A stretch of DNA of 64,000 nt. Source: Nocardia sp. NBC_00403. GTDB lineage: Bacteria; Actinomycetota; Actinomycetes; Mycobacteriales; Mycobacteriaceae. Shown here piece after piece: positions 25,763-34,744 of this stretch (the first letter of the stretch is position 1; every line of letters begins with the position of its first letter). Both the position numbers and the translations under genes were made by a program. The DNA lies in NCBI RefSeq assembly GCF_036046055.1, contig NZ_CP107939.1, positions 4,898,001-4,962,000 of the forward strand, in the 5' to 3' direction. Under the pieces are notes generated by a model, which searched no databases, was not told where the DNA came from, and saw only the letters and a list, made by a program, of their open reading frames with translations.

Positions 25763-26722
25763 GTGTCCCTGCCCAAGCTTTCCCAGCCGGTGACCGGTGA
25801 CGTGCTGTTGGTCTGTACGTGCTACGAGGACGGCACCGCACTGTGGGGCAAGCTACTTCACGAGATCGCGGCCCGCCGGGAAGGCGATGTGCTCGTCGTC
25901 GGGGGCAGCGGGGTGCGGCTGCGACCGATCGAGGACTGCGGGTGGCACTTCCTGCACGGCGGAAACGTCCCGGCGCTTGTCGCGGACGGCGGCCCGGTGC
26001 CGCCGGTCGTCGTCTTGGCGGACATTCCGGTGGTATACGGCGGGGACGGGCCGTTGCTGGTGGACCTGGCGGCGATACCCGGGCGCGGCGTCCGGGTTCC
26101 CTCGGCACGGCTCGGCGAGATCTTGGCCGACCTGCTGGGTGGCGCACTCACGTTCGACCACCTGGTGCGCGACATGGATGTGTGCGGCATGTACCAGGGG
26201 GACGGCGGTCGGCCGGCGTTCCCCGCGCCGACGGCGCTGCCGCACCGGTTCTTCCCGGCACTGCCCGCCACCGCTGGCGTACTGCTGGTCCGTACCTTCT
26301 TCGACGACGAGGAGGGCTGGCGCGCCCTGCTCGACGAGCTGGGCGGGGCCGACGAGGATGGCTGGGTCGGCGCAGACCTGGACTCGGACGAGATCGACGA
26401 GGAGCACTATCCGCTGACGGCGTTGGTCGTCGACGACCGGGCCTTCGATGGCCTGCTGCCGGCTCAGGTCCCGGCGCAGGTCCCGCCGCCCAAGGAGCAC
26501 ACCGAGGAGCGCACCGCGCTGGTCGTTCTCGCTGATGCCAGGACCTTTGCCGAGCCCGGCCGACCGCTGACTGTTGTCGACCTACACGACACCCCGGGGC
26601 AGACCGCCGTCCTACCCTGCCGCATGGTCGGATCGATGGCGTGCAACCTGGAGATCGGCAACATGGATTTTTACGAGTTCGTCGCCGTGGAGGACACGGA
26701 GCCGTGGTGGGAGGGCTCCTGA
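25763..26722 (+). CDS. tandem DUF6924-like protein
   Basis: A 319-aa acidic protein made of two related units. Each begins with a strand-turn-helix like DVLLVCTCYEDGTALWGKLL or GVLLVRTFFDDEEGWRALLD. The second ends with MACNLEIGNMDFYEFVAVED, which I recognise as the end of DUF6924 proteins; the first has the weaker match TFDHLVRDMDVCGMYQGD at the same place. The function of DUF6924 is unknown; many actinobacterial copies are single-unit. The GTG at 25763 follows GAAGGAGAA closely and is preferred over the ATG at 25727. No operon partner; a broken gene lies upstream on the other strand. Confidence 0.65.
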   Translation: MSLPKLSQPVTGDVLLVCTCYEDGTALWGKLLHEIAARREGDVLVVGGSGVRLRPIEDCGWHFLHGGNVPALVADGGPVPPVVVLADIPVVYGGDGPLLVDLAAIPGRGVRVPSARLGEILADLLGGALTFDHLVRDMDVCGMYQGDGGRPAFPAPTALPHRFFPALPATAGVLLVRTFFDDEEGWRALLDELGGADEDGWVGADLDSDEIDEEHYPLTALVVDDRAFDGLLPAQVPAQVPPPKEHTEERTALVVLADARTFAEPGRPLTVVDLHDTPGQTAVLPCRMVGSMACNLEIGNMDFYEFVAVEDTEPWWEGS

Positions 26723-27001
26723 GAGGGCACGTGATGCTGCCCTCTCGTCGTAAGCATTGACAGCAGGGCGGCGTAACGCTGGCGCCGATGAGTCTCGGAA
26801 ACCGCAAGGTCACTCACGACACCAGCTACTCACCGTCGCACGGGCACCGAGGTGATCGCGCTCAACGACCTTGCCGTCATCGCGAAAAGACACCCTCGCC
26901 GAACCCGTCGGTAAGCTCCCCGCCGACGTCATAGATGGGTGAAGATCGGGCTGCGCGCTCGCTGGGACCCCTGACCCGGCAGCACCTCGCCCGCGGGCGC
27001 G

Positions 27002-27330
27002 CTATCGGGTGATGGGCGCTTCGCGAGCGTGGCTGATGTCGATGTCCGGACCGTCGCCGAGTGAGCGATAGGACGGCCCCAGATCAGCGGGAAAGGATCC
27101 GTGCACCAGTTGCACGTGGGACTCTGCCAGCACGTCCAGGGCATATTCGACCATGGTGGGGCAATGCGCCGGTGCTGGTATTCCGGCTCTACAGTGACGA
27201 TTTCGAGTTTCATCAACCGCACCTGTGTCTGCATTTGCACCGTTGGACCGTAAGGTGCGACGCGGTCGACGAACACCACTGCGGCGTTGCCGGGTATCCG
27301 ATCTCGGCGCCCACCGGCGTGGCCGGCGGC
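27002..27330 (-). pseudogene. frameshifted remnant, possibly GNAT acetyltransferase
   Basis: Two minus-strand reading frames are coding-like and adjoin. The 5' piece includes [20 protein letters not shown]. The 3' piece is [20 protein letters not shown] onward to [11 protein letters not shown] and a stop at 27002-27004. They join by a one-base shift within about 27150-27170. The '[10 protein letters not shown]...MVEYAL' arrangement resembles the acetyl-CoA-binding loop of GNAT acetyltransferases (Q/R-x-x-G/A), but the match is loose. The 5' end runs toward the ilvD start, so the N terminus is lost or overlapping. It is judged non-functional. Confidence 0.45.
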
Positions 27331-27351
27331 CGCGGGCGATGTGATGGGAGC

Positions 27352-29070
27352 ATGATGAACGTCGTGCCCAATGATCCGAATGGTCCCGATATCAAGCCGC
27401 GCAGCCGCGATGTCACCGATGGGTTGGAGAAGACCGCCGCTCGAGGGATGTTGCGAGCGGTCGGGATGGGCGATGGCGACTGGGGGAAGTCGCAGATCGG
27501 GGTGGCCTCCTCGTGGAACGAGATCACCCCGTGCAATCTGTCGTTGGATCGGCTCGCGAAGGCCAGCAAGGAAGGTGTGTTCGCCGGGGGTGGCTATCCC
27601 ATGGAGTTCGGAACAATTTCGGTCTCCGACGGCATCTCCATGGGGCACGAGGGCATGCACTTCTCGCTGGTGTCGCGTGAGGTGATCGCCGACAGCGTCG
27701 AGACGGTCATGCAGGCCGAGCGCCTCGACGGCTCGGTGCTGCTGGCCGGGTGTGACAAATCCTTGCCCGGCATGCTGATGGCGGCGGCCCGGCTGAACCT
27801 GGCCAGCGTGTTCCTGTATGCGGGCTCGATCCTGCCGGGGATTGCGAAAATGTCCGACGGCAGTGAGCGCGAGGTGACGATCATCGATGCGTTCGAGGCG
27901 GTCGGCGCGTGTTCGCGCGGGCTGATGAGCCGCGAAGATGTCGACGCCATCGAGCGGGCAATCTGTCCGGGTGAGGGCGCTTGCGGCGGGATGTACACCG
28001 CGAACACGATGGCCAGCGCGGCCGAGGCCATGGGCATGTCGCTGCCGGGCAGCGCGGCGCCGCCCGCGACCGACCGCCGCCGCGATGGCTATGCCCGGCG
28101 CAGCGGCGAGGCCGTCGTCGAGTTGCTGCGGCGCGGGATCACCACGGCCGACATTCTCACCAAAGAGGCCTTCGAGAACGCGATCGCCGTGGTGATGGCA
28201 TTCGGCGGCTCTACCAACGCCGTGCTGCACCTGCTGGCGATCGCGCACGACGCGAATGTCGAACTGACGCTGAAGGATTTCGCCCGCGTCGGCCGCCGGG
28301 TACCGCACCTCGCCGACGTGAAACCCTTCGGCAAGCACGTGATGACCGATGTGGACCGAATCGGTGGTGTCCCGGTCATGATGAAGGCGCTGCTGGATGC
28401 CGGGCTGCTGCACGGCGACTGCTTGACGGTGACGGGGCGGACCGTGGCGGAGAATCTGGCCGAGATCGCCCCGCCGGACCCCGACGGCAAGGTGGTTCGT
28501 GCCATGAAGTCCCCGATCCATCCGACCGGCGGCATCACCATCCTCGAGGGATCGCTCGCACCCGGCGGTGCCGTGGTGAAGTCGGCAGGCTTCGATTCCG
28601 AGGTATTCACCGGCACTGCAAGGGTTTTCGATCGCGAGCGCACCGCGATGGACGCACTCGAAGATGGCACCATTGCGGCCGGTGATGTGGTGGTGATCCG
28701 GTACGAGGGGCCCAAGGGTGGTCCGGGGATGCGCGAGATGCTCGCGATTACCGCGGCCATCAAGGGTGCGGGCTTGGGCAAGGATGTCCTGCTGCTCACC
28801 GACGGACGTTTCTCCGGCGGCACCACCGGACTGTGCGTCGGCCATGTCGCCCCGGAAGCGGTGGACGGCGGCCAGATCGCGTTTGTGCGCGACGGTGATC
28901 AGATCCGCCTCGACGTCGGCGCGGGCACCCTCGACCTACTGATCGAAGCCGAGGAGCTCAACCGCCGCCGCGAGGACTGGGAACCGTTGCCGCCCCGCTA
29001 CACCCGTGGTGTGCTCGCCAAGTACTCGAAGCTGGTGGGGTCGGCGTCCTACGGCGCCGTGTGCGACTGA
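27352..29070 (+). CDS. ilvD: dihydroxy-acid dehydratase
   Basis: A 572-aa IlvD, which dehydrates 2,3-dihydroxy-isovalerate and -methylvalerate in valine and isoleucine synthesis. Fe-S ligands are in ITPCNLS (Cys61), [10 protein letters not shown] (Cys134) and [14 protein letters not shown] (Cys211). The C-terminal catalytic serine region [14 protein letters not shown] is intact. Length is typical for the actinobacterial enzyme. Two ATGs in a row (27352, 27355) follow GATGGGAG. No other ilv gene is nearby, which is common for ilvD. A strong hairpin follows the stop at 29089-29119. Confidence 0.95.
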   Translation: MMNVVPNDPNGPDIKPRSRDVTDGLEKTAARGMLRAVGMGDGDWGKSQIGVASSWNEITPCNLSLDRLAKASKEGVFAGGGYPMEFGTISVSDGISMGHEGMHFSLVSREVIADSVETVMQAERLDGSVLLAGCDKSLPGMLMAAARLNLASVFLYAGSILPGIAKMSDGSEREVTIIDAFEAVGACSRGLMSREDVDAIERAICPGEGACGGMYTANTMASAAEAMGMSLPGSAAPPATDRRRDGYARRSGEAVVELLRRGITTADILTKEAFENAIAVVMAFGGSTNAVLHLLAIAHDANVELTLKDFARVGRRVPHLADVKPFGKHVMTDVDRIGGVPVMMKALLDAGLLHGDCLTVTGRTVAENLAEIAPPDPDGKVVRAMKSPIHPTGGITILEGSLAPGGAVVKSAGFDSEVFTGTARVFDRERTAMDALEDGTIAAGDVVVIRYEGPKGGPGMREMLAITAAIKGAGLGKDVLLLTDGRFSGGTTGLCVGHVAPEAVDGGQIAFVRDGDQIRLDVGAGTLDLLIEAEELNRRREDWEPLPPRYTRGVLAKYSKLVGSASYGAVCD

Positions 29071-29088
29071 CGCCTCGTCGGACTCGAG

Positions 29089-29119
29089 ATCGTGCGCCGC
29101 AGCTGCTGCGGCGCACGAT
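29089..29119. terminator. hairpin terminator after ilvD
   Basis: ATCGTGCGCCGCAGC (29089-29103) pairs perfectly with GCTGCGGCGCACGAT (29105-29119), allowing a small loop at the centre. It starts 18 bases after the ilvD stop. A U-tract is absent. Confidence 0.75.
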
Positions 29120-29264
29120 AATTCGGCATCGGACCCGTCGCATCGAGCGGGGTGAATGTGCCACTGAGCCAACCGATCTGATACCGGATGGTCCGAGGTC
29201 GGTCGTGTCGCCCGAGCGTTCCGGCATGACCACCTCAGCTCCGACCGGACCATCAGTTGGTGAA

Positions 29265-29339
29265 ATGCGCGACAGTGTAAGCACATCGATGCATGTTGAC
29301 CTGGTGAATGTCGGATTCTGTTGTCCGCACTCGCTGTAA
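29265..29339 (+). CDS. putative Cys-type regulatory leader peptide
   Basis: A 24-codon frame, MRDSVSTSMHVDLVNVGFCC then PHSL and stop. The HVDL-x-x-V...C pattern resembles the short 'putative leader peptides' of actinobacteria, whose HVDL/cysteine-containing ends can act as attenuators upstream of sulfur-metabolism and transport genes. Two adjacent Cys codons (UGU-UGU) lie six codons from the stop. The Shine-Dalgarno is weak (GGTGA). The only downstream same-strand gene in reach is the small frame at 29527, not a sulfur gene, so the regulated target is unclear and this may be a stranded leader. Confidence 0.4.
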   Translation: MRDSVSTSMHVDLVNVGFCCPHSL

Positions 29340-29526
29340 CCCTCATTTACCGACGAATTCTGATCTAAAATGGGGGCATGTAGGACCCACGCGGTCCGAC
29401 CTGGCGCCCTCGTTGCGCCCCACGATCTGAAGATTGATTCGGCTGGCGGGGCCCGGGTAATGCATTCGGCCGGGGTGCCGCAGAGTTGGGGTGCCCGGCA
29501 CGGAGAATCTGCCTGCCGAGGAGACG

Positions 29527-29697
29527 ATGATGGTCCAGGGAATCGGAACCGAACACGACGACGACTTCGAGCAGGTGCCGGTGATCTGGCCCGACCCGAG
29601 CCCGTTGGACGCCTGGTGGCGTCGTGTGATGGCCGCTCCGAGCGATGCAACCGGTGATCTGTCACATCCCGGGAGGGCATCCGGTCACCGTAAATAA
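29527..29697 (+). CDS. small hypothetical protein
   Basis: A 56-aa acidic peptide, MMVQGIGTEHDDDFEQVPVI followed by WPDPSPLDAWWRRVM. Two ATGs in a row follow GAGGAGACG, which is a good ribosome-binding site. Codon use fits the host. No family was recognised; it has no membrane segment and no cysteines. It ends before a strong bidirectional hairpin, tail-to-tail with the stressosome operon. Confidence 0.45.
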   Translation: MMVQGIGTEHDDDFEQVPVIWPDPSPLDAWWRRVMAAPSDATGDLSHPGRASGHRK

Positions 29698-29780
29698 CCC
29701 GCCGCGACTGTTATTGCGCTCGTGACAGTCTCGAACAACTTCACCGAAACCCGTTGTGTGGGAAAAGGATCGGCGCGCAC

Positions 29781-29837
29781 CCGAGGTTTTCCCGGTCGCG
29801 TCTGAGGCGCTATGCGGACGCGACCGGGAAACCACCT
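29781..29837. terminator. strong hairpin between convergent units
   Basis: GGTTTTCCCGGTCGCGTC (29785-29802) pairs with GACGCGACCGGGAAACC (29817-29833), with a single bulged T. Outer CGAGG/CCTCG can add pairs. It lies downstream of the SpoIIE gene on the minus strand and of the small gene on the plus strand, and probably terminates both. Confidence 0.8.
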
Positions 29838-29897
29838 CGCCTGCCTAGCCGGCGACGGTGCGATCGGAACCTCCAGTACGCCGATATCGCCGCGTCG

Positions 29898-32288
29898 TCA
29901 GCTGGAAAAGCGGCGCTGTGTGCCGCGCAGCGGGTTCGCCACCGGGGATTTGATCGCGGGCAGGGTGACCGACATGCGGACGGTGGTGCCGGGGCCGGTG
30001 TGGTCGATCTCCAGCTCCTCGGTCAGTGCTCGCATCATGTCGATGCCGCGGCCGCGATAGCCGGGGTCGGCCGAGCGTGGCTTCCATGTCCCGGCGTCGG
30101 TGACCACGATGACCACCGTCTGGGTGTCGCATTCGGCCGTGAGCTGGACTCGGCCCGCGTCCGGCGCGTCGGTGGCACCGGTGGCGCGGCCCATCGATGC
30201 GTCGGTTGACCGCACGGGTCGGCTCACGGACAGCTCACCGTCGCGGTAGGCGTGTTCGATGCTGTTGCTGCACGCCTCGTTCGCGGCCGCGATCAGATCC
30301 GAGGCGAGATCGTGCGGCACCGCGGCGGCGGCCAGCCAGGCCTTCAGGCTCCGGCGCATCGCCGAGAGCTGATCGGGGTTGGCGGGCACGTCCAGTCGCA
30401 GTGGAGCGGGCGGCTGGCGGTAGACAACCATGGCGACGTCGTCGTCGTAGCCCGCGGCCGGGCGCAGCCGCGACAGCACCGCGTCGGCCACCTCCCGTGG
30501 TAGTCGGCCGGGGGTGTCCGCGAGCACCGCGCAGATCTTCGCGAAGCTGTCATCGATGTCGACACCGCGCTGTTCGACCAACCCGTCGGTGAACAGCACC
30601 AGCGTCGAGCCGGGGGGGAGCGCTGTAGTCGCCTCTGGGCGCCGCGGCACGTCGAAGGTGGCCAGCGGCACCGATCGGCCGCCCTCGAGCAGCCTGCCCG
30701 GTTCGCTCACGTCGGCGAGGATCGGCGGCATATGACCGGCGCTGCTGTAGCGGACCAGCCCGCGCACCGGGTCGAGCACCGCCGCGCACACGGTGGTGCA
30801 CATGGCACCGGGAATGCGCGCTGCGACGGTATCGAGCTCGGCGAGCAATTGGGCCGGCCCCGCGCCCCCGAGCAGCAACGTCTGTGCGGCCGTGCGCAAT
30901 TGGCCCATCACCACGGCGGCGGACAGCCCTCGTCCGACGCAGTCGCCGACCACGATGCCGATTGTCCCGTCCCGCAGCGGCACCACGTCGTACCAGTCGC
31001 CGCCGATTTCCAAGGGCGGCAACGCGGGCTCGTAGTGCACGGAGAACCGCGGCGGCAGCTCGATCGGGCCGAGCATGGCACGCTGCAGTGTCAGCGAGGT
31101 GGAACGCGCTTGATCGAAGTTGCGCGCCCGCTGCACCGCCAGGCTCAAGTGGCCGATGAGCAGGGAGAACAAGGTCCAGTCCGCGGCACTGATCGCGCGC
31201 GGCGCGGCGAAGCGCAACCACAACGCGGCATCACCGGTCTCGCCGAGTGGAGCGACGATGCCCTCGGAGCTTTCGGTGCCCTCCGGGATCGCGATCAGGC
31301 TGCGGCCGGGCCTGCGTCGTGCCCGATCGAGCAGCGCACGAGCCCGTGCGTCGAGCGCGTTGGCAGGCGAGGGTTTTCTGGTCGCATCGCCTGTCGCCTG
31401 GATCTGGCCGGTGTTCGCGGGGCGGTCGGTGACCTGCGTGCCGCCGGAGACATAGACCTCGGGACCGGTGTTGCGGCTCGGCCAGACCGAAACCACCGCG
31501 GTCTCGGCGCCGACCGTGCGTCGCAGCTCATCCAGCCCGACGGCGAGCACCTCGACCACGCTGGTGGCCGCGCCGACGGCGGTGGCCAGCCGGGAGGCGG
31601 CCTGATCGCGGGCCTGGGCGTCGTGTTCGGCCGTCACATCGCGAATGGTGCCGACGAAGATCTGCTCATTGTCGTCCGGCTTGATGAGGGCACTCGTGCT
31701 CACCGCGAGCCAGACCGTGCGGCCGTCACGATGCTGGATCGGAATGACGAAGCGCTGTGCCTCGGTGCCGAGATCGGGATAGCGCGGGCCCTCGGGCATC
31801 GACCACGGATGCGGCAGCGGGTAGGGGATGTCGGCGGCGCCGTACCCGGTCAGCGCGCCGAAGGCGGAATTGACCTCGACGATGGTGCCGTGCGAGTCGG
31901 CAACGAAGAAGCCGTCCTGCAGTGATTCGACCAGCGCGGTGCGGAAGGCGTCGCGGCCCGCGAGATCGTCTGCGCGGGAACGCTGTTGCTCGTAGCGGCG
32001 GTTGCCGTCGAGGAACCCTCTGGTGGCGATGTCCAGCGCGGCGAGGGTCTGCAATAGGAATTCCAGCGCCGTCTCGGCGAGCTTGACGTCCTGGTCGTCG
32101 GCGGGCTGCTGGGCGGCTTGTACGACGCGGAAGTGGTTTTCGGTGAGGTCTAGCAGGCTGATGCCTTCGACGAGGGCGCGGCGGCCGAGGTCGTAGCCTT
32201 CGGCGAGGCCGGCCTGCGTCGGCGCATCCAAGTGCCGCCGAAGCGCATCCGCGTAGGCGTCCCGAAATGCGGCCAGCGCAGCGGTCAT
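29898..32288 (-). CDS. SpoIIE phosphatase with PAS, GAF and anti-sigma kinase-like domains
   Basis: A 796-aa signalling protein. The N-terminal ~100 residues are helical like the RsbU/RsbR N-domain. A PAS domain follows (LQDGFFVADSHGTIVEVNSA, about 120-235), then a GAF domain (about 250-400). The PP2C/SpoIIE phosphatase (about 430-650) has EIGGDWYDVVPL, VGDCVGRGLSAA, TLVLFTDGLVE and DDDVAMVVY. A C-terminal HATPase of the RsbW type (about 660-780) has AANEACSNSIEHAY and GRGIDMMRAL. It can in principle both dephosphorylate and phosphorylate an anti-sigma antagonist. It is last in the rsbR-S-T operon, overlapping the upstream gene by four bases, so RsbT probably activates it. Confidence 0.88.
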   Translation of the reverse strand: MTAALAAFRDAYADALRRHLDAPTQAGLAEGYDLGRRALVEGISLLDLTENHFRVVQAAQQPADDQDVKLAETALEFLLQTLAALDIATRGFLDGNRRYEQQRSRADDLAGRDAFRTALVESLQDGFFVADSHGTIVEVNSAFGALTGYGAADIPYPLPHPWSMPEGPRYPDLGTEAQRFVIPIQHRDGRTVWLAVSTSALIKPDDNEQIFVGTIRDVTAEHDAQARDQAASRLATAVGAATSVVEVLAVGLDELRRTVGAETAVVSVWPSRNTGPEVYVSGGTQVTDRPANTGQIQATGDATRKPSPANALDARARALLDRARRRPGRSLIAIPEGTESSEGIVAPLGETGDAALWLRFAAPRAISAADWTLFSLLIGHLSLAVQRARNFDQARSTSLTLQRAMLGPIELPPRFSVHYEPALPPLEIGGDWYDVVPLRDGTIGIVVGDCVGRGLSAAVVMGQLRTAAQTLLLGGAGPAQLLAELDTVAARIPGAMCTTVCAAVLDPVRGLVRYSSAGHMPPILADVSEPGRLLEGGRSVPLATFDVPRRPEATTALPPGSTLVLFTDGLVEQRGVDIDDSFAKICAVLADTPGRLPREVADAVLSRLRPAAGYDDDVAMVVYRQPPAPLRLDVPANPDQLSAMRRSLKAWLAAAAVPHDLASDLIAAANEACSNSIEHAYRDGELSVSRPVRSTDASMGRATGATDAPDAGRVQLTAECDTQTVVIVVTDAGTWKPRSADPGYRGRGIDMMRALTEELEIDHTGPGTTVRMSVTLPAIKSPVANPLRGTQRRFSS

Positions 32289-32920
32289 GTCATCACATCC
32301 GGTGGGCCGCCCCGATGACGTGCGGCGAGGACCAAGGCGTCATCGGTGTCTTTGGCATGCTTGGCGAGGATATCGGCGGTGATGTCGGCCGTGGACTTCG
32401 ACAGATCGATGCTGTCGAGCGAGTCGATGACGATACCGTCGGTCGACATCAATAGTAGGTCGCCCTGACGTACCGCCACGGTCTGCGGTTGTAGGTTCTG
32501 CGGTAGCCGGTAGCCGACGATGCCGCCCGTCAACAGCACCGTCGCGCGGATCGTCAGCCCGATGGGGCCACGGGTGAGCACTTGGGAATCGACGTTCCCG
32601 ACGCCGAGCCAGCGCACCGTGTCCGCATCGTCGAAAAGCGCTAAAGATACTGCCGCGCCGCGGGTTTCGGCCATGGCTCGATGACACAGCACCATCAGGA
32701 CGTCCAATGGTTCGGCGCGGTTTTCCGCGAGTATCTGTGCGGCGCGATCGGAGGCGTCGGCGGCGGCGGCGCCGTGGCCGAGGCCGTCGAGCACGGCGAA
32801 GAGCACGGTGCCGTTGCCCGCGTCGAGGACCACACAGCGATCACCGGAAACCTGTTGGCCCGGCAGCGCGCGACCGGCCACCGCCCACTCGATTCGGCCG
32901 ATGAACCCGTCCTCATGCAC
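32285..32920 (-). CDS. PP2C/SpoIIE-type phosphatase, RsbX-like
   Basis: A 211-aa single-domain PP2C-fold phosphatase. Metal-binding aspartates are in FAVLDGLGHGAAAADASDRA, LMSTDGIV and TDDALVLAARH. In Bacillus, RsbX dephosphorylates RsbS and RsbR and resets the stressosome; size and position after rsbT support the same job here. It overlaps rsbT by 8 bases at its start and the SpoIIE fusion gene by 4 bases at its end, showing tight translational coupling. The start is an ATG at 32920. Confidence 0.83.
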   Translation of the reverse strand: MHEDGFIGRIEWAVAGRALPGQQVSGDRCVVLDAGNGTVLFAVLDGLGHGAAAADASDRAAQILAENRAEPLDVLMVLCHRAMAETRGAAVSLALFDDADTVRWLGVGNVDSQVLTRGPIGLTIRATVLLTGGIVGYRLPQNLQPQTVAVRQGDLLLMSTDGIVIDSLDSIDLSKSTADITADILAKHAKDTDDALVLAARHRGGPPDVMT

Positions 32921-33338
32921 CGTTGGGTACCCACTTCCACATCTCGATCAACGTGCCGCGTCCGGGCGCCGAATCGATGATCAGGCGGTCCATCAATCGT
33001 CGGGCGCCGGGCAGGCCGAGACCGAGGCCACGTCCGGTGGAGTAGCCATCGTCCAGCGCGCGGGCAATGTCGATGATGCCGGGACCTTGGTCCTCGGCCT
33101 GAACCACCAGCGCTTGGCGACCCTCCCGGTCGTCGACCAGCAACCGGATCTCGCCGCTGCCTGCGTAGCTGGTGATGTTGCGAGCAATCTCGGAGATAGC
33201 TGTCGAGATCATTGTTCGATCGGTCAGAGAGAATCCGAGCTTGGCTGCCAGTTCACGTCCGGCCTGTCGTGCGATCACAATGTCCCCGGACACCCTGACC
33301 GCGATCACCAAGTTCTCAGCGGCCACTGTCACGACCAT
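32913..33338 (-). CDS. rsbT: serine/threonine kinase RsbT
   Basis: A 141-aa HATPase_c kinase. The N-box is STAISEIARNITSYAGSGEI, the G1 box is EDQGPGI, and the G2 box is GRGLGLGLPGARRL. The layout is that of RsbT, which phosphorylates RsbS and RsbR on stress, leaves the stressosome and activates a PP2C phosphatase. It overlaps rsbS by 23 bases and the next phosphatase gene by 8. The immediate target is likely the large SpoIIE protein of the same operon. Confidence 0.9.
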   Translation of the reverse strand: MVVTVAAENLVIAVRVSGDIVIARQAGRELAAKLGFSLTDRTMISTAISEIARNITSYAGSGEIRLLVDDREGRQALVVQAEDQGPGIIDIARALDDGYSTGRGLGLGLPGARRLMDRLIIDSAPGRGTLIEMWKWVPNGA

Positions 33339-33705
33339 CTCGCTGGCGACGGGCTGGAGTTTTGCGGTTCAGCCAGGCGAGGCCCTCTTCGAGGTCGAGG
33401 GCCGTGTGCATGTCTTCGAACGTGAGCCCGAGCTGAACCATGGCGAACGCGACTTCGGGTTGCAATCCGACGATGACCGTTTCGGCACCGCGGAGCTGCG
33501 TCATGTGCGCGATGGTACGCAGCGATCTCGCTGCGAAAGAATCCATTACATCGATCGCCGTGACGTCGACGATGATGCCGTGCGCCCGATATTTGCTGAC
33601 CTGCTTCATCAGGTCGTCTTGCAGGCGCTCGGTGTCGGCGTCGGTCAGTGCGGACTGTACCGACGCGATGAGGAATGTGCCTTGCTTGAGTATCGGGACC
33701 GGCAT
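33316..33705 (-). CDS. rsbS: stressosome STAS protein RsbS
   Basis: A 129-aa single STAS domain starting MPVPILKQGTFLIASVQSAL. The phospho-serine loop reads TAIDVMDSFAARSLRTIAHM, with the serine after VMD at the position phosphorylated by RsbT in Bacillus RsbS. It forms the scaffold core of the stressosome with RsbR. The C-terminal Arg-rich tail (KTPARRQRDGRDSGR) is produced by the overlap with rsbT. It is 12 bases downstream of rsbR. Confidence 0.9.
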   Translation of the reverse strand: MPVPILKQGTFLIASVQSALTDADTERLQDDLMKQVSKYRAHGIIVDVTAIDVMDSFAARSLRTIAHMTQLRGAETVIVGLQPEVAFAMVQLGLTFEDMHTALDLEEGLAWLNRKTPARRQRDGRDSGR

Positions 33706-33717
33706 CAGTTCGCCTGA

Positions 33718-34623
33718 TCAGCGTCCGTCGCGTTCGATGGGCCGATCCGTCACGCGGGTCACCTCGTAGCCCAGCAAACGTTCGGCTTCCTCGATACCGC
33801 CCTGCAGGTCGCCGACGGCATTCATCTTGGACAGATCGAGTCCGATGGTCACCAGTGTCAGCGCGATCTCCGAGGACAGACCGGTGATGATGACGTTCGC
33901 GCCCATCAGGCCCGACGCGTCGACGGTCTGCACCAGGTGGTTGGCCACCGTGGAGTCGATCGCGGGCACACCGGTGATGTCGATGACGACGACCTTCGCG
34001 CGGTTGGCGCGGATCGCGCGCAGCAGCTGCTCGGTGAGCTGGCGCGCACGCTGACTGTCGAGCACACCGATGATCGGCAGGATGAGCAGCTGCTCACGGA
34101 CCTGCAGCACCGGGGTCGACAGCTCGCGAATGGCTTCCTGCTGCTGCCGGATAACTCGCTCGCGCTCCTGCACGAAGGAGATGGCCACGGTGCTCGCGAT
34201 GCGGTTGGCGGCCGGTTCGTATGCGTCGAGCACAGCATTCAGTAGCTCGAAGTCGGCTTGGTACTTCTCGAACAGCGAGCGGGCGAGCACGTCACGCAGC
34301 AACAGCACGATGCCGAGGACCTCGTCGGTCTCGACTCCTCTCGGAATGATGCGTTCGGAGAGATCGCGTGCGTAGGCCTGCAGCGCTTCGACGCTGCCGG
34401 TCTCGAGCACCTCGACGTAGTTGTCGTAGACGGAGGTCGCCTCGGAGAAGATCTCCTCGGGGGTCATTGCGGTCAGCAGCTGGGCATCGGTGATACGCCG
34501 AGCCCATTCCTCGCGCAGCGCGGTGCGGTTCTGCCGCAGGTGTTCGACCAACTGTGGAAGCAGGTTGTCGACCGGTCCTGCGGTAAGGGAATCCGCCGAA
34601 AGGCTCATGGACACCTCGGACAT
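33718..34623 (-). CDS. rsbR: stressosome sensor RsbR
   Basis: A 301-aa RsbR paralogue. The N-terminal sensor domain is helical (about 1-150), non-heme globin-like by family, and ends in a long linker helix (FVQERERVIRQQQEAIRELS). The C-terminal STAS domain carries LQVREQLLILPIIGVLDSQR and VIDITGVPAIDSTVANHLVQ. The phospho-acceptor loop has Ser-Thr (IDST) near the usual threonine. It starts at the ATG at 34623 with GGAG upstream. It is the first gene of the five-gene stressosome operon; the input signal is unknown. Confidence 0.88.
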   Translation of the reverse strand: MSEVSMSLSADSLTAGPVDNLLPQLVEHLRQNRTALREEWARRITDAQLLTAMTPEEIFSEATSVYDNYVEVLETGSVEALQAYARDLSERIIPRGVETDEVLGIVLLLRDVLARSLFEKYQADFELLNAVLDAYEPAANRIASTVAISFVQERERVIRQQQEAIRELSTPVLQVREQLLILPIIGVLDSQRARQLTEQLLRAIRANRAKVVVIDITGVPAIDSTVANHLVQTVDASGLMGANVIITGLSSEIALTLVTIGLDLSKMNAVGDLQGGIEEAERLLGYEVTRVTDRPIERDGR

Positions 34624-34744
34624 GGAAACTCCAGCCCCTTTCGACGGGTGGGTCGGGATTCGTACGTTCGGCTGCGAGCCGCTACCGAGCCTAGTCATAC
34701 CCCACCGGAGTTGCTGGCGAAACCTGCCGGTCGTTCGCCGGGTT

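Noticed and set aside
26929..28845. Minus-strand open frame of 638 codons opposite ilvD
   Set aside because: It is the antisense shadow of ilvD, with Arg/His-rich composition and no domain. Only its far 3' part (27002-27330) has coding-like sequence, reported as a remnant.
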